Source: Nostoc sp. CHAB 5844 (GTDB taxonomy: Bacteria > Cyanobacteriota > Cyanobacteriia > Cyanobacteriales > Nostocaceae). From it: 64,000 bases of DNA. The notes below the pieces were generated by a model. It had not been told where the DNA came from, made no database searches, and was given only the letters and a program-made list of their open reading frames with translations. Both the position numbers and the translations under genes were made by a program. The stretch covers positions 1-64,000 of the forward strand of contig NZ_JAIVFW010000011.1 of NCBI RefSeq assembly GCF_020829595.1, given 5' to 3'. Positions 8,536 to 17,411 of the stretch are shown here, piece by piece (the first letter of the stretch is position 1; each line of letters begins with the position of its first letter).

Positions 8536-9381
8536 TTATTTCTGATTTACACTTGGCATTAAAACTCCATGTTTCGGACTAAATAACAATGCCAAAATAA
8601 ACAATCCAGATACTACCAAAACAATGGCAGGGCCGGAAGGTAAATTATAAAAGTAACTGAGATACATCCCACTAATACTCGAAAATACGCCAATTACCGC
8701 ACCTAAAATCATCACTTCGTGTAAGCGTTTCACTAATAAATAAGCTGTCGCACCTGGTGTAATTAATAGTGATAATACTAAAATTACGCCAACTGCTTTC
8801 ATACTGGCGACAATCGTTAAAGCAATCAACAACATCAAGCCAAAGTTAAGCCGATTGACTGGCAAACCTGCGGCTTGAGCGCCTAAAGGGTCAAAGGTGT
8901 AAAATAAAAGTTCTTTGTAGATTAAAACAACTACTACTAAAACAATCGTGGCGATGATTGCTGTATCTCTTACTTCGTCAACGGTAACACCGAGAATGTT
9001 ACCAAAAAGAAAGTGATTCAGGTCGATTTTATTATCTTTTTGAACAACTGTAATTAAGGTAATACCAAGGGCAAAGAATGCTGAAAAAACTATGCCCATT
9101 GCAGCATCTTCTTTGATAGGCGATCGCGTCCTAATCCAAGCGATCGCCATTGTACTCACAACTCCGGCAATAAATGCGCCAACAAATATATTTGCGCCTA
9201 ACATAAAGGCGATCGCTAATCCTGGTAAAACAGAATGACTAATAGCATCGCCTAAGAGTGCTAGTCGTTGCACCATTAAGTAGCTGCCCACAACTGCACA
9301 CAACAAACCAACTAAAATCGCAATCACAAGCGATCGCTGCATAAAGCCATATTGCAATGGCTCAATTAGTACTTCTAGCAT
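8536..9381 (-). CDS. metal ABC transporter permease (ZnuB/MntB/TroC family)
   Basis: A 281-residue polytopic inner-membrane protein with about eight hydrophobic helices, typical length for the ABC-3 permease family that imports Zn2+ or Mn2+. Family markers include the N-terminal LVGLLCAVVGSYLMVQRLALLGDAISH, shown here only in part by LALLGDAISHSVLPGLA, and ILVLSLLITPGATAYLL near the cytoplasmic coupling loop. It lies 45-172 bp downstream of the ATPase gene, depending on layout, on the same strand, and its binding protein is encoded divergently at 10344. Together they form one importer. The metal cannot be decided from the permease. Confidence 0.9.
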   Translation of the reverse strand: MLEVLIEPLQYGFMQRSLVIAILVGLLCAVVGSYLMVQRLALLGDAISHSVLPGLAIAFMLGANIFVGAFIAGVVSTMAIAWIRTRSPIKEDAAMGIVFSAFFALGITLITVVQKDNKIDLNHFLFGNILGVTVDEVRDTAIIATIVLVVVVLIYKELLFYTFDPLGAQAAGLPVNRLNFGLMLLIALTIVASMKAVGVILVLSLLITPGATAYLLVKRLHEVMILGAVIGVFSSISGMYLSYFYNLPSGPAIVLVVSGLFILALLFSPKHGVLMPSVNQK

Positions 9382-9426
9382 ATATATTTAAACGAACCGC
9401 AGAGGCGCAGAGGAGATAAAAAGTTG

Positions 9427-10254
9427 TTAAGCTGCATCAGAGAAATATATGACTTTACCGCCGTAAGCAAGATGTAGATTTTGTTCTGTAAGTACCTGTT
9501 GTCTTGAACCTGTAGCCACTAATTCGCGGTTGAGTAAAATCAAGTCATCGAAGTGGGTGATGGATTCGCCTAAGTCGTGGTTGACAACTAGCACGATTTT
9601 GTTTTCGGCGGCGAGTTCGTGGAAGACTTCAAAAATTACTGATTGGGTTTTTTGATCAATACCTACCAATGGTTCATCAAAACAGAAGATGTCTGCTTGC
9701 TGTGTCAATGCACGGGCTAGAAAGACTCGTTGTTGTTGTCCTCCTGATAATTGTCCGATAGGGCGATCGCGAAATTCACTCATCCCCACTCTTTCTAGGG
9801 CGCTGTTTGCTATTTGACGACTAACTCCGGAAAAGCTACGCAACCAGCCTGTTTTTTTTATCCGTCCCATCATCACTACATCCCAGACTGTGGCGGGATA
9901 AGTCCAATCAATTTGGCTACGTTGTGGTACATAGGCGACTTTTGACCTTTGTTGCATCAAAGGTTGACTTTGGTACATCACCACACCACTTGTTACAGGA
10001 ACCAAGCCCAACATTGCTTTCATCAGCGTACTTTTGCCAGCACCATTCGGGCCGAAAATCCCTGTCAATCTTCCTGGTTTGATCACACAGTTAATATCTC
10101 TCAAGGCTTCTTGAGTCCGGTAGTGTACACCCAAATGCGCTATAGAAATTGCGGTTGTGGAATCCATATCAATAGCTTTGATCAATGATGCGGGGCTTTC
10201 TCCTACCTTTTTTGGAGATTGGCTCAATTTTGTGTAAAAAGAAACGTTTTCCAT
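9427..10254 (-). CDS. metal ABC transporter ATP-binding protein
   Basis: 275 residues from the ATG at 10254 (MENVSFYTKL); another candidate start is 10170 (MDSTTAISIAHLG). The frame stays open to 10395, but that would overlap the divergent lipoprotein gene starting at 10344. All ABC motifs are present: Walker A GIFGPNGAGKSTL, Q-loop VPQRSQIDW, signature LSGGQQQR, Walker B IFCFDEP and the switch His in VVNHDLG. The VPQRSQIDWTYP signature and the neighbours place it in the Zn/Mn/Fe (ZnuC/MntA-like) subfamily. It energises the permease encoded next to it at the cytoplasmic face. It shares a divergent promoter region with the binding protein. Confidence 0.9.
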   Translation of the reverse strand: MENVSFYTKLSQSPKKVGESPASLIKAIDMDSTTAISIAHLGVHYRTQEALRDINCVIKPGRLTGIFGPNGAGKSTLMKAMLGLVPVTSGVVMYQSQPLMQQRSKVAYVPQRSQIDWTYPATVWDVVMMGRIKKTGWLRSFSGVSRQIANSALERVGMSEFRDRPIGQLSGGQQQRVFLARALTQQADIFCFDEPLVGIDQKTQSVIFEVFHELAAENKIVLVVNHDLGESITHFDDLILLNRELVATGSRQQVLTEQNLHLAYGGKVIYFSDAA

Positions 10255-10343
10255 AACTATGTTTTCATATTTATTAATTGAGCTTACTATAAAAATGAGA
10301 AAAATATGAAAAAATCTATAATTAGCAGTAATATCAAAGATAA
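10255..10343. promoter_or_regulatory. divergent promoter region of the metal transporter
   Basis: 89-bp, extremely AT-rich spacer between the divergently transcribed ATPase and binding-protein genes, the natural place for a shared metal-responsive operator. I looked for a Zur-type palindrome (TGATAATNATTATCA-like) and did not find a clear one. Confidence 0.5.
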
Positions 10344-11405
10344 ATGAGTCTAATACTTGAGAGGGAGAGGTCGTGCGTCTCCGATAATCCAACAATCCCC
10401 AGACAGAAAAAAGTTAGTTTTCGCTTCTTTTCTCAGCTTTGCCTGGGAATGCTTTTGCCATTGGCTTTATTTAGTTGTAGTCAAAACAATGCCAACTCTA
10501 ACACTGCCAAAGGTGATGATAAACCGTCGGTTGTTGCCACTAGCACGATCATTGCGGACTTAAGCCAAGAGGTAGGTGGCAACGAAATTAAACTCAAAGG
10601 AATACTTCAGCCTGGTGCTGATCCTCATGTTTACGAACCAGTTCCAGCAGATAGTCGGTTTTTGGAAGAAGCAGACTTAATTTTATATAACGGCTACAAC
10701 TTGGAACCAGGATTAATTAAGTTAATGAATGCAACAGGAAAAGGACGTAAAGTAGCCGTGGGGGAAGTAGTGAAACCATTGGAATTAGATAAAGGTAAAG
10801 GTGAAATTGTGCCAGACCCCCACGTTTGGGGTAGCGCCGAAAATGTGGTTGCAATGGTAAACGCGATTCGAGATGCGTTGGTGGAATTATCACCAGAAGA
10901 TAGAGAAAAATTTACGCAAAACGCAGCACAACTAACTAATGAATTAAAACAATTGCATACATGGATAAATCAACAGATTCAAACTATTCCACCCGATAAA
11001 CGCCGACTAGTTACAACCCACGATGCCTTTCAATATTATGGACGTGCCTACAAAATAGCGATCGCCGGCACTTTAATTGGCATTAGCACCGAAGAACAAC
11101 CAAGCGCTCAAACTGTACAGCGATTGGTTGAATCAATTAAAAAGACGGGTGTACCAGCAATTTTTGCTGAAACTACAATTAATCCAACTTTAATTAAAAC
11201 TGTAGCTCAAGAAGCCGGCGTGAAACTAGCCCAGCATCAACTCTACTCTGATTCAATTGGTACAAAAGGCAGTGATGGAGAAACATACATCAAAATGATG
11301 GAGGCAAATACTCGCGCCATTGTCGAAGCTTTGGGAGGTAAATATACGCCATTTCAATTAATTAAAAAGACAGAAGTTAAACAGAAAGAGGCTGCGGGTA
11401 AGTAA
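10344..11405 (+). CDS. metal ABC transporter substrate-binding lipoprotein (TroA/ZnuA family)
   Basis: 353 residues. The lipobox LALFSC (C45) gives a lipoprotein anchored to the outer face of the inner membrane. Cluster A-1 metal ligands can be placed by motif: H95 (GADPHVYEP), H160 (PDPHVWGS), H226 (TTHDAFQYYG) and D303 (YSDSIGTKG). His at the third position is the TroA/ZnuA-like H3D set; manganese-specific PsaA/MntC proteins normally have Glu there. The long His-rich loop typical of many ZnuA proteins is absent. Zn2+ or mixed Zn/Mn specificity is therefore more likely than strict Mn2+. It works with the divergent ATPase and permease. Confidence 0.88.
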   Translation: MSLILERERSCVSDNPTIPRQKKVSFRFFSQLCLGMLLPLALFSCSQNNANSNTAKGDDKPSVVATSTIIADLSQEVGGNEIKLKGILQPGADPHVYEPVPADSRFLEEADLILYNGYNLEPGLIKLMNATGKGRKVAVGEVVKPLELDKGKGEIVPDPHVWGSAENVVAMVNAIRDALVELSPEDREKFTQNAAQLTNELKQLHTWINQQIQTIPPDKRRLVTTHDAFQYYGRAYKIAIAGTLIGISTEEQPSAQTVQRLVESIKKTGVPAIFAETTINPTLIKTVAQEAGVKLAQHQLYSDSIGTKGSDGETYIKMMEANTRAIVEALGGKYTPFQLIKKTEVKQKEAAGK

Positions 11406-11588
11406 TGATTATGAATTATTTTGCTATTTCTGAAGTCAGAGGTAATATCTGTTTGTAAAAGCTAATATATAACTTCAGATATCTAACTTTTGATTTCATC
11501 AGAAACTCTCTCTGAGGAAAGACTTCATCGTGGCTTTAATTTTATAAATTAAGTTAGTAAATACCTAGATTTAATTTGTGAAATAGCC

Positions 11589-11948
11589 ATGACTAAAGAA
11601 CTAGAAAATCAAAATAATCAACCAGACAATAATCAACCAGAAATTGAGCAGCCTGTAAGCAAAGATTGGCATTCACGCGAAGAACCAACAGCTAAAGAAA
11701 GAAACTTAACGGCAAATCCTGGAGACAGAATCTCTGATAAACCTGAATCTGTTGAAGAGAAGGCAAAACAGGTTGCTGTCGATTCACCCGACATCACAGG
11801 CGATCATATTACGGTTCCTACTTACTTCGTTGTGGAAGAACCCAACGGTGAAAAAAAGGCACTGCACCACGTGAAAGATGCTGAAGAGATTTCAGATGTA
11901 ATTCGTCAAGCCAGGGTTGACGAAAATGGTAATCGGATTTGGTGGTAG
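11589..11948 (+). CDS. hypothetical protein, acidic, cyanobacterial
   Basis: 119 residues. The N-terminal two thirds are hydrophilic and Asn/Gln/Glu-rich, probably disordered (ENQNNQPDNNQPEIEQP). The C-terminal 45 residues look folded (ITVPTYFVVEEPNGEKKALH, ending NGNRIWW). No signal peptide, membrane segment or known motif. It is followed by a plausible intrinsic terminator (11970-12000), which suggests a monocistronic unit. I do not recognise the family. Confidence 0.6.
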   Translation: MTKELENQNNQPDNNQPEIEQPVSKDWHSREEPTAKERNLTANPGDRISDKPESVEEKAKQVAVDSPDITGDHITVPTYFVVEEPNGEKKALHHVKDAEEISDVIRQARVDENGNRIWW

Positions 11949-11969
11949 TGTTTTACACTGTAAACTAGA

Positions 11970-12000
11970 TAGAGGCGTGAGCGATCGCGTCTCTATTTTT
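11970..12000 (+). terminator. putative rho-independent terminator
   Basis: Hairpin AGAGGCG / CGTCTCT (one G-T pair) around a HIP1-type core, followed by a run of five T, directly after the 119-residue gene. Confidence 0.5.
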
Positions 12001-12342
12001 ATCAGGACTTACGCACAAAAGTTAGTTGTTGAAATTGGGTGTAGGAAGAATAGACTTCTTGCATAAATTTTTTTGCCTCACGCAAAGACGCAAAGGAAAA
12101 TGTGAGAATAATGACTTTTGCAAGAGGTCTAATAAGGAATTTTCCCCACACCTCTATACCCTTACACATCTTGTTCTGTATCGGTAACATCTCTGTTGTG
12201 TTAAGCTGTTATTCAAAATCTCTCCCCTGCACCCCTCCAGTCTCAACGTGTAAATTAAGGGTTTAACAACTTACTACCCCCTAGCAGCAAACGCTGAGTA
12301 GTGTAAAAATATTCCTACCTTCATAGCTGCAAAAGACGAACT
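12001..12342. other. intergenic region with solo AGGACTTACGCA repeat end
   Basis: Contains one copy (12004-12015) of the 12-bp motif AGGACTTACGCA that forms the terminal inverted repeats of MITE-like elements at 21653-21977 and 39384-39545. I find no partner end nearby, so this is a solo or decayed end. No gene is seen. Confidence 0.5.
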
Positions 12343-13089
12343 ATGACAATACATTCTGCACTGCAACGTGCAATTACCAACCGCCGTGTCCTGAAAGTAA
12401 TTAGTGGTTTGAATAACTTTGAGAGCGATCGCGTGGCTGCTACTATTAAAGCTGCTGAAATTGGTGGTGCGACGTTTGTTGATATCGCCGCTGATCCGGC
12501 AATAGTCGCAATGGCAAAAAGCTTGATTAATTTACCAGTTTGTGTATCAGCAGTTGAACCAGAAAAATTTGTCCAAGCTGTGGCAGCTGGCGCAGATTTG
12601 ATTGAAATTGGTAATTTCGATTCCTTCTACACTCAAGGACGCAGATTTGAGGCTGAGGAAGTATTAGCGCTGACTCACCAAACCCGCGCACTTTTACCAG
12701 AAATCACCTTATCTGTCACAGTTCCCCACATCCTGGAACTAGATCAACAAGTACAGCTGGCAGAAGAACTAGTGAAAGCTGGTGCTAATATTATCCAAAC
12801 TGAAGGCGGTACAAGTAGCCAACCTGCACACTCTGGCACTTTGGGATTAATTGAAAAAGCTGCTCCTACCTTGGCAGCAGCTTATGAAATTTCTGGCGCT
12901 GTATCAGTTCCAGTATTGTGCGCTTCCGGCATTTCTAACGTCACAGCACCCTTAGCTATTGCTGCTGGTGCTGCTGGTGTTGGGGTCGGTTCTGCGATCA
13001 ACCAACTCAACAGCGAAGTCGCCATGATTGCTGCTGTGCGTGGGTTAGTCGAAGCTTTGGCAACTGCAAACAGCCGCGCGATTGTTTAA
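12343..13089 (+). CDS. ycf23: Ycf23 / DUF561 family TIM-barrel protein
   Basis: 248 residues, the usual length for the Ycf23 family found in cyanobacteria and some plastid genomes. Recognisable blocks include the start KVISGLNNFESDRVA, VDIAADP, LIEIGNFDSFYTQG, the phosphate-binding-like IIQTEGGT and VPVLCASGISNVTAPLAIAAG. These are consistent with an (alpha/beta)8 barrel related to phosphate-binding TIM-barrel enzymes. No signal peptide, so cytosolic. The biochemical function is not established. It stands alone and converges on the aminotransferase gene. Confidence 0.9.
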   Translation: MTIHSALQRAITNRRVLKVISGLNNFESDRVAATIKAAEIGGATFVDIAADPAIVAMAKSLINLPVCVSAVEPEKFVQAVAAGADLIEIGNFDSFYTQGRRFEAEEVLALTHQTRALLPEITLSVTVPHILELDQQVQLAEELVKAGANIIQTEGGTSSQPAHSGTLGLIEKAAPTLAAAYEISGAVSVPVLCASGISNVTAPLAIAAGAAGVGVGSAINQLNSEVAMIAAVRGLVEALATANSRAIV

Positions 13090-13169
13090 TTGTTAAGGGG
13101 AGGATGAAGGTTGAAGGCTAAAACTTAAAACAAATGTTTCATACTTCATCCTTCACACTTCATCCTTTT

Positions 13170-14318
13170 TTACACCAAACAATCCTTCAGCGCGTAAATC
13201 ACCTGATCTTGTTGCTGGATTGTGAGTTCCGGGAACATCGGCAAAGATAAAACCTCATGACAGGTTTGCTCGGTTACTGGCAATTGTCCTGGTGTGTAGC
13301 CTAAATGTTGATAAACTGGCTGTAAATGCAGTGGGTAAGGGTAGTAAACCATTGAATTTACACCTCTTTCTTGTAATTGATTCCGCACCCAGTCTCGATG
13401 TGAAGCACTAGCACCATTTCGGGCTTCACTTAATATGCGAATTGTGTATTGATTCCATACACTTACGCCGCCAGGGAGTTCTTCAGGTACAATAATCCCA
13501 GGAATTTGATTGAGAAACTGCTGGTAATAAGATGCGATCGCTTGTCTTTGTTGATTCCAATTATCGAGATAACGCAGCTTAATTTGCAGAATCGCTGCTT
13601 GAATCGCATCTAAGCGACTATTTACACCAATTTCTTCGTAAGAATAGCGATTTATTTGCCCATGCTCCTTAATTACCCGCATCTTCGTAGCTAATTCTGG
13701 ATCATTAGTTGTGATTGCCCCGCCGTCGCCACAACCACCGAGATTTTTGGTGGGGTAAAAACTAAAGCAACCAATATGCCCAATGCTGCCAACTTTTTGA
13801 TTATCCCAAATCGCACCTGTAGATTGAGCGCAGTCCTCGATTACTGCTAAATTGTGAGTATGAGCGATCGCCATTAGCGCTGTCATATCCACAGGCTGTC
13901 CAAATAAATGCACCGGAATAATTGCTTTAGTTTTAGGTGTTACCGCCCCAGCTATTTGCTGCAAATCCAAGTTAAATGTATTAATGTCTATATCTACAAA
14001 AACAGGCTTGGCTCCTACAGCACTGATCACCTCAGCCGTAGCAATAAAGGTAAACGGTGTAGTAATTACCTCATCGCCTGCACCAATTTCTAAAGCTCGC
14101 AGCGCTAAGTAGAGCGCATCAGTTCCAGAGTTACAAGCTATACAATTAGTAACACCATGATAGGCAGCAAATTGTTGCTCAAAACTTTCAATTATCGGGC
14201 CGCCAATATAACGCCCAGAAGCCAAAACTTCTAGCACAGCTGCACTCACTTCTGCTTCGATAGTGACGTATTGCTGCTTGATATCAAAGGCAGGAACAGA
14301 ATTTACGCTTTGGAACAT
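13170..14318 (-). CDS. DegT/DnrJ/EryC1/StrS family aminotransferase
   Basis: 382 residues, full family length. PLP-dependent fold type I enzyme. The Schiff-base lysine is K191 in CFSFYPTKNLGG. Other family blocks are ACNSGTDALYLAL (phosphate binding), VHLFGQPVDM and EDCAQSTGA. Such enzymes transaminate keto sugars bound to nucleotides for lipopolysaccharide, exopolysaccharide or glycolipid sugars; the substrate is not deducible here because no other sugar-nucleotide genes flank it. Cytosolic. Monocistronic, convergent with ycf23. Confidence 0.9.
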   Translation of the reverse strand: MFQSVNSVPAFDIKQQYVTIEAEVSAAVLEVLASGRYIGGPIIESFEQQFAAYHGVTNCIACNSGTDALYLALRALEIGAGDEVITTPFTFIATAEVISAVGAKPVFVDIDINTFNLDLQQIAGAVTPKTKAIIPVHLFGQPVDMTALMAIAHTHNLAVIEDCAQSTGAIWDNQKVGSIGHIGCFSFYPTKNLGGCGDGGAITTNDPELATKMRVIKEHGQINRYSYEEIGVNSRLDAIQAAILQIKLRYLDNWNQQRQAIASYYQQFLNQIPGIIVPEELPGGVSVWNQYTIRILSEARNGASASHRDWVRNQLQERGVNSMVYYPYPLHLQPVYQHLGYTPGQLPVTEQTCHEVLSLPMFPELTIQQQDQVIYALKDCLV

Positions 14319-14709
14319 GAGTTTTTATGTTATCTGAAGATACAAAGGATGCACTTCGACAGTGTATTTTGGCTACTTGACTTTGACACCAAGAAGCTGA
14401 TAAATAGACTGTCGCCCCGGATACGCATCAAAAAGGGTTATTACTGAAATTATTGTATGGGTAAAAATATCATACTAATTCGTAATTCGTAATTTTAATT
14501 CGTAATTGGGACACTTAGAAAAAGTGTCAATAGAAAAGGCTTGTGGAAAGTCATTTTATGAGATTGATACAATTTATTGTTTCGCAATTGGCGGTTGTCA
14601 GATGTTTATACTCAACACTTTGTGATACCAAGCAAGATTCAACAATTGAAATTAAAACTCTGAATATGTAAGCTGTTGTGATCAGACAATCCCAGGAGGT
14701 GGAAAAACT
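14319..14709. other. intergenic region with AATTCGTAATTCG repeat
   Basis: Divergent spacer. 14475-14508 carries the dispersed AATTCGTAATTCGTAATT-type repeat, also seen inside the defence genes. A small hairpin GACACTT/AAGTGTC lies at 14510-14528. A strong Shine-Dalgarno (CAGGAGGTGG, about 14694-14703) precedes the GTG start of fetB. Confidence 0.55.
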
Positions 14710-15486
14710 GTGCAGGATTTAATCAAACTAGATTTAGTTGATTTAGCCTTTGCTGTGGGATTAATAGCGATCGCCATTGGTTTATCTGCCTGGGAAAAAT
14801 TAGGATTAGAATTAAATTTGGCAATTGCCGCTGGCAGAACCATCTTACAGCTGCTCGTATTGGGATACGTTTTCGACTTCATCTTTGCCGTGAATAACCC
14901 TTGGGCGGTTTTGGGGATTTTAGCAATTATGCTGACATTGGGGGCAGTTGTTGCCCGAAATCGGATCAGCCAGAAAATTCCCTTGGTATTACCTGTGGTT
15001 TGGGGAGCAATTTTAGTTAGTACCGCTTGCACACTTTTGTACACTAACTTGTTGATTCTGCAACCAGACAGATGGTTTGAAGCACAATATATGATTCCGT
15101 TGGCTGGGATGATCATCGGTAATGCAATGAATGCAGCTGCGATCGCTGGCGAACGTTTAGTTAGTACAATAAATAATTCTTCTGGAGAAATCGAAACTCA
15201 CTTGAGTTTAGGCGCAACTGTGCAACAAGCAGTAAGTCAGTACCGCCGAGAAGCCATTCGCGCCGCATTGCTTCCCACTATTAATCAAATGATGCTCATT
15301 GGTATGGCTACTCTTCCCAGCATCACCGCTGGACAATTATTAGGGGGAGTCAACCCTTTAGATGCTGTTTCTTACGAAATTTTGATTGTCTTTATGGTTG
15401 CTGTTGCCAACTTACTAACAACAATCTTAGTTACAAGGGGATTGTGTCGTCAGTTTTTTAATTCGGCAGCGCAGTTAATCAGGTGA
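14710..15486 (+). CDS. fetB: FetB family ABC exporter permease (UPF0014)
   Basis: 258 residues with about seven transmembrane helices, the size and pattern of FetB/YbbM. Family landmarks are AAGRTILQLLVLGY, PLAGMIIGNAMNAAAIAGERL, EAIRAALLPTINQMMLIGM and LPSITAGQLLGGVNPLDAV. In E. coli FetAB exports iron and helps against oxidative stress. The start is GTG, chosen because of the excellent AGGAGG ribosome-binding site 7 bp upstream and the hydrophobic start that fits the family. No adjacent FetA ATPase gene is seen, so the partner would be elsewhere. Confidence 0.88.
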   Translation: MQDLIKLDLVDLAFAVGLIAIAIGLSAWEKLGLELNLAIAAGRTILQLLVLGYVFDFIFAVNNPWAVLGILAIMLTLGAVVARNRISQKIPLVLPVVWGAILVSTACTLLYTNLLILQPDRWFEAQYMIPLAGMIIGNAMNAAAIAGERLVSTINNSSGEIETHLSLGATVQQAVSQYRREAIRAALLPTINQMMLIGMATLPSITAGQLLGGVNPLDAVSYEILIVFMVAVANLLTTILVTRGLCRQFFNSAAQLIR

Positions 15487-15748
15487 TAGGGAAAATAAAA
15501 GCGCAATCAAACCTGCGTTTGATAACTTTTGTAGCACCCCTTGACAAATGTGGAATCATTCTAATCTCTCACGGATGTCCAAAATCAGGTAACTGTATGG
15601 AAAAATTCTGTATAAAAGTTGAACATTGACAATATCCAGAGCATTTCTTGATATTGTTCTATAAAGAAAAAGCTTGCAAGCCTTTTTATACCTGAATCGC
15701 TAAAGCAGATATACGGGAATATTCCGTATGGTAAATAGTGAGGAAAAA

Positions 15749-16345
15749 ATGAAGTATATTGGGTTTCGCACGTATGGAGTTGTTGGTATCTCTGTCGTTC
15801 TCGCGTTAACGGCCACGCCAGCACTAGCAGAAATCAAGAGTAGTGTAGTGGATGCACTCGCGGAGGCAAGCTATCAGGAGCGTAAACAGGTTCTCGACAC
15901 AGCGAACCAGGCAGCCAAGAATAAAGGACTAACACTTGAGGCTCTCGGAAAAGCCTGCAACCTCCTGCCTGTCCGCATCGGTGCATTACTAACTGGTCAA
16001 GCACCCTTGGAGACACCCACACAGGAGTGCCTAGAAAAGCAGCTGACGCTGAAGGCGGGAACGTTGAACCCGCTGCGTGTTCCACCAGTGCGGTGGAACG
16101 CTGGGGCGATTTACCGCCTTCATGAAGCGATCGATGTGTATGCACCTACACTTCAACGCTGGATGAACGAGCGCTTCGGAGATGCAATCCTGTCAGCGAT
16201 AGACTTCACGATCAATGTAGAGGAGACGAAGGGAAGCCACGGCGAACGGCGCATTCGCATCATCTTGGACGGCAAGGCACTTCCTTATTCCACCGATGAG
16301 GCCTGGCGGCCTACAAATACTCAGTCGGCTGGCGAGCGTCGCTAA
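15749..16345 (+). CDS. exported cyanase-like protein (cyanate hydratase fold with signal peptide)
   Basis: 198 residues from the ATG at 15749, which follows GAGG; an ATG at 15728 is in frame but less well placed. It starts with a Sec signal peptide (hydrophobic VVGISVVLALTATPALA, AxA cleavage). The mature part aligns with cyanase: an HTH-like N-terminal half (LTLEALGKACNLLPVRIGAL) and the C-terminal catalytic half. Counting from the 15728 start, R130, E133 and S156 (IYRLHE, ILSAIDF) reproduce the E. coli CynS catalytic R96/E99/S122 with identical spacing, so an active decamer is plausible. Cyanases are normally cytosolic; export is unusual. GC content and codon use are visibly higher than in the neighbours, suggesting transfer. 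Confidence 0.85.
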   Translation: MKYIGFRTYGVVGISVVLALTATPALAEIKSSVVDALAEASYQERKQVLDTANQAAKNKGLTLEALGKACNLLPVRIGALLTGQAPLETPTQECLEKQLTLKAGTLNPLRVPPVRWNAGAIYRLHEAIDVYAPTLQRWMNERFGDAILSAIDFTINVEETKGSHGERRIRIILDGKALPYSTDEAWRPTNTQSAGERR

Positions 16346-16391
16346 TCAGCAAGAATCCGCAAATTTGGCTAGACAAGGTTCAAGACGAGTT

Positions 16392-16440
16392 TGCCTAACA
16401 ACTGCGGCGAGAGGGACGCGGAAAATAGTGCCGCGTCCCT
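16392..16440 (+). repeat. GC-rich hairpin with attC-like left box
   Basis: Downstream of the exported cyanase, GCCTAAC (fits the attC box RYYYAAC) is followed by a 10-bp-arm hairpin (AGGGACGCGG / CCGCGTCCCT, 16412-16440). A matching right box (GTTRRRY) is not visible, so this is either a truncated integron attC site or simply the terminator of the transferred gene. Composition matches the cyanase gene rather than the flanking DNA. Confidence 0.35.
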
Positions 16441-16491
16441 TAAGTAAATATTAAATAGTAGACGATTAACAAGTTTAGAGAAAGCGATCGC

Positions 16492-16587
16492 ATCCAATCA
16501 CTAACTTTCCCTGAGTTGAATTTAACTGTCGAGCAAGTTTTTCCAGCCAGAGGGACAATATCTGCTGAATCACAACCTAAAAATTAG
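16492..16587 (+). pseudogene. 3' remnant of a third Uma2 gene copy
   Basis: Encodes the last 31 codons of the Uma2 gene at 16676-17323, identical in sequence (LTFPELNLTVEQVF...), with no start or upstream part. It marks the left edge of a 736-bp tandem duplication: sequence from 16492 to 16770 is repeated exactly at 17228-17506. Confidence 0.85.
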
Positions 16588-16675
16588 ATTGAGAAAAAGT
16601 AATTAAGCTTAATTCTGCTTTCCACCAGCATTAAAATGTTTAATATGCGGAAATAAAGGATTAAATAATTAATAC

Positions 16676-17323
16676 ATGACTCAAGCCCCAAGCAAACTAG
16701 TTACATTCAATGAATTCGTTGCCAGATATCCAGATGACTCAGGTAAACTCTACGAATTACACGATGGAGTGATAGTTGAGATGCCACAACCAACAGGCGA
16801 CCATGAAGCTATTATCGTTTTTTTAGTTCAGCAATTTACTTTAGAGTATAGTCGCCGCAGCCTACCTTATGGTATCCCCAAAACTGTAATAGTCAAACCA
16901 CTGGAAAATGAATCTGCTTACTCCCCAGATGTGTTACTACTAAATCTCCCAAATTTGATCAATGAACCACTCTGGAAAAAGAAATCAACTGTGAGTCAAG
17001 CAGCATCTATTCCTCTAGTAGTTGAAGTGGTAAGTACCAACTGGCGTGATGATTATCACAAGAAATATGCAGACTATGAGGAAATGGGCATTCCTGAATA
17101 CTGGATTGTGGACTATGCTGCATTGGGTGGTAGAGAGTATATCGGCAAGCCCAAACAACCAACTATTTTAGTTTGCTGTTTGGAAGATGGTGAATATCAG
17201 ATTAATAAATTCCGCCAAGGGCAACGTATCCAATCACTAACTTTCCCTGAGTTGAATTTAACTGTCGAGCAAGTTTTTCCAGCCAGAGGGACAATATCTG
17301 CTGAATCACAACCTAAAAATTAG
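16676..17323 (+). CDS. Uma2 family PD-(D/E)XK nuclease-like protein, copy 1
   Basis: 215 residues, typical of the Uma2 family that is hugely expanded in cyanobacteria. The superfamily core is visible: MPQPTGDHE near the N-terminus, catalytic Asp in AYSPDVLLLN, Glu in PLVVEVVS, and the conserved KYADYEEMGIPEYWIVDY. Biochemical function is unknown; the fold is restriction-endonuclease-like. It is the first of two tandem copies with a 736-bp repeat unit. The N-terminal 30 and C-terminal 115 residues are almost identical between copies, while the central block (about 36-95) differs strongly. Copy 1 ends SAESQPKN, the native C-terminus. Confidence 0.88.
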   Translation: MTQAPSKLVTFNEFVARYPDDSGKLYELHDGVIVEMPQPTGDHEAIIVFLVQQFTLEYSRRSLPYGIPKTVIVKPLENESAYSPDVLLLNLPNLINEPLWKKKSTVSQAASIPLVVEVVSTNWRDDYHKKYADYEEMGIPEYWIVDYAALGGREYIGKPKQPTILVCCLEDGEYQINKFRQGQRIQSLTFPELNLTVEQVFPARGTISAESQPKN

Positions 17324-17411
17324 ATTGAGAAAAAGTAATTAAGCTTAATTCTGCTTTCCACCAGCATTAAAATGTTTAATATGCGGAAATAAAGGATTAA
17401 ATAATTAATAC

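Noticed and set aside
9427-10395. Longest frame for the metal transporter ATPase
   Set aside because: It would overlap the divergent lipoprotein gene start at 10344; a start at 10254 or 10170 fits family length.
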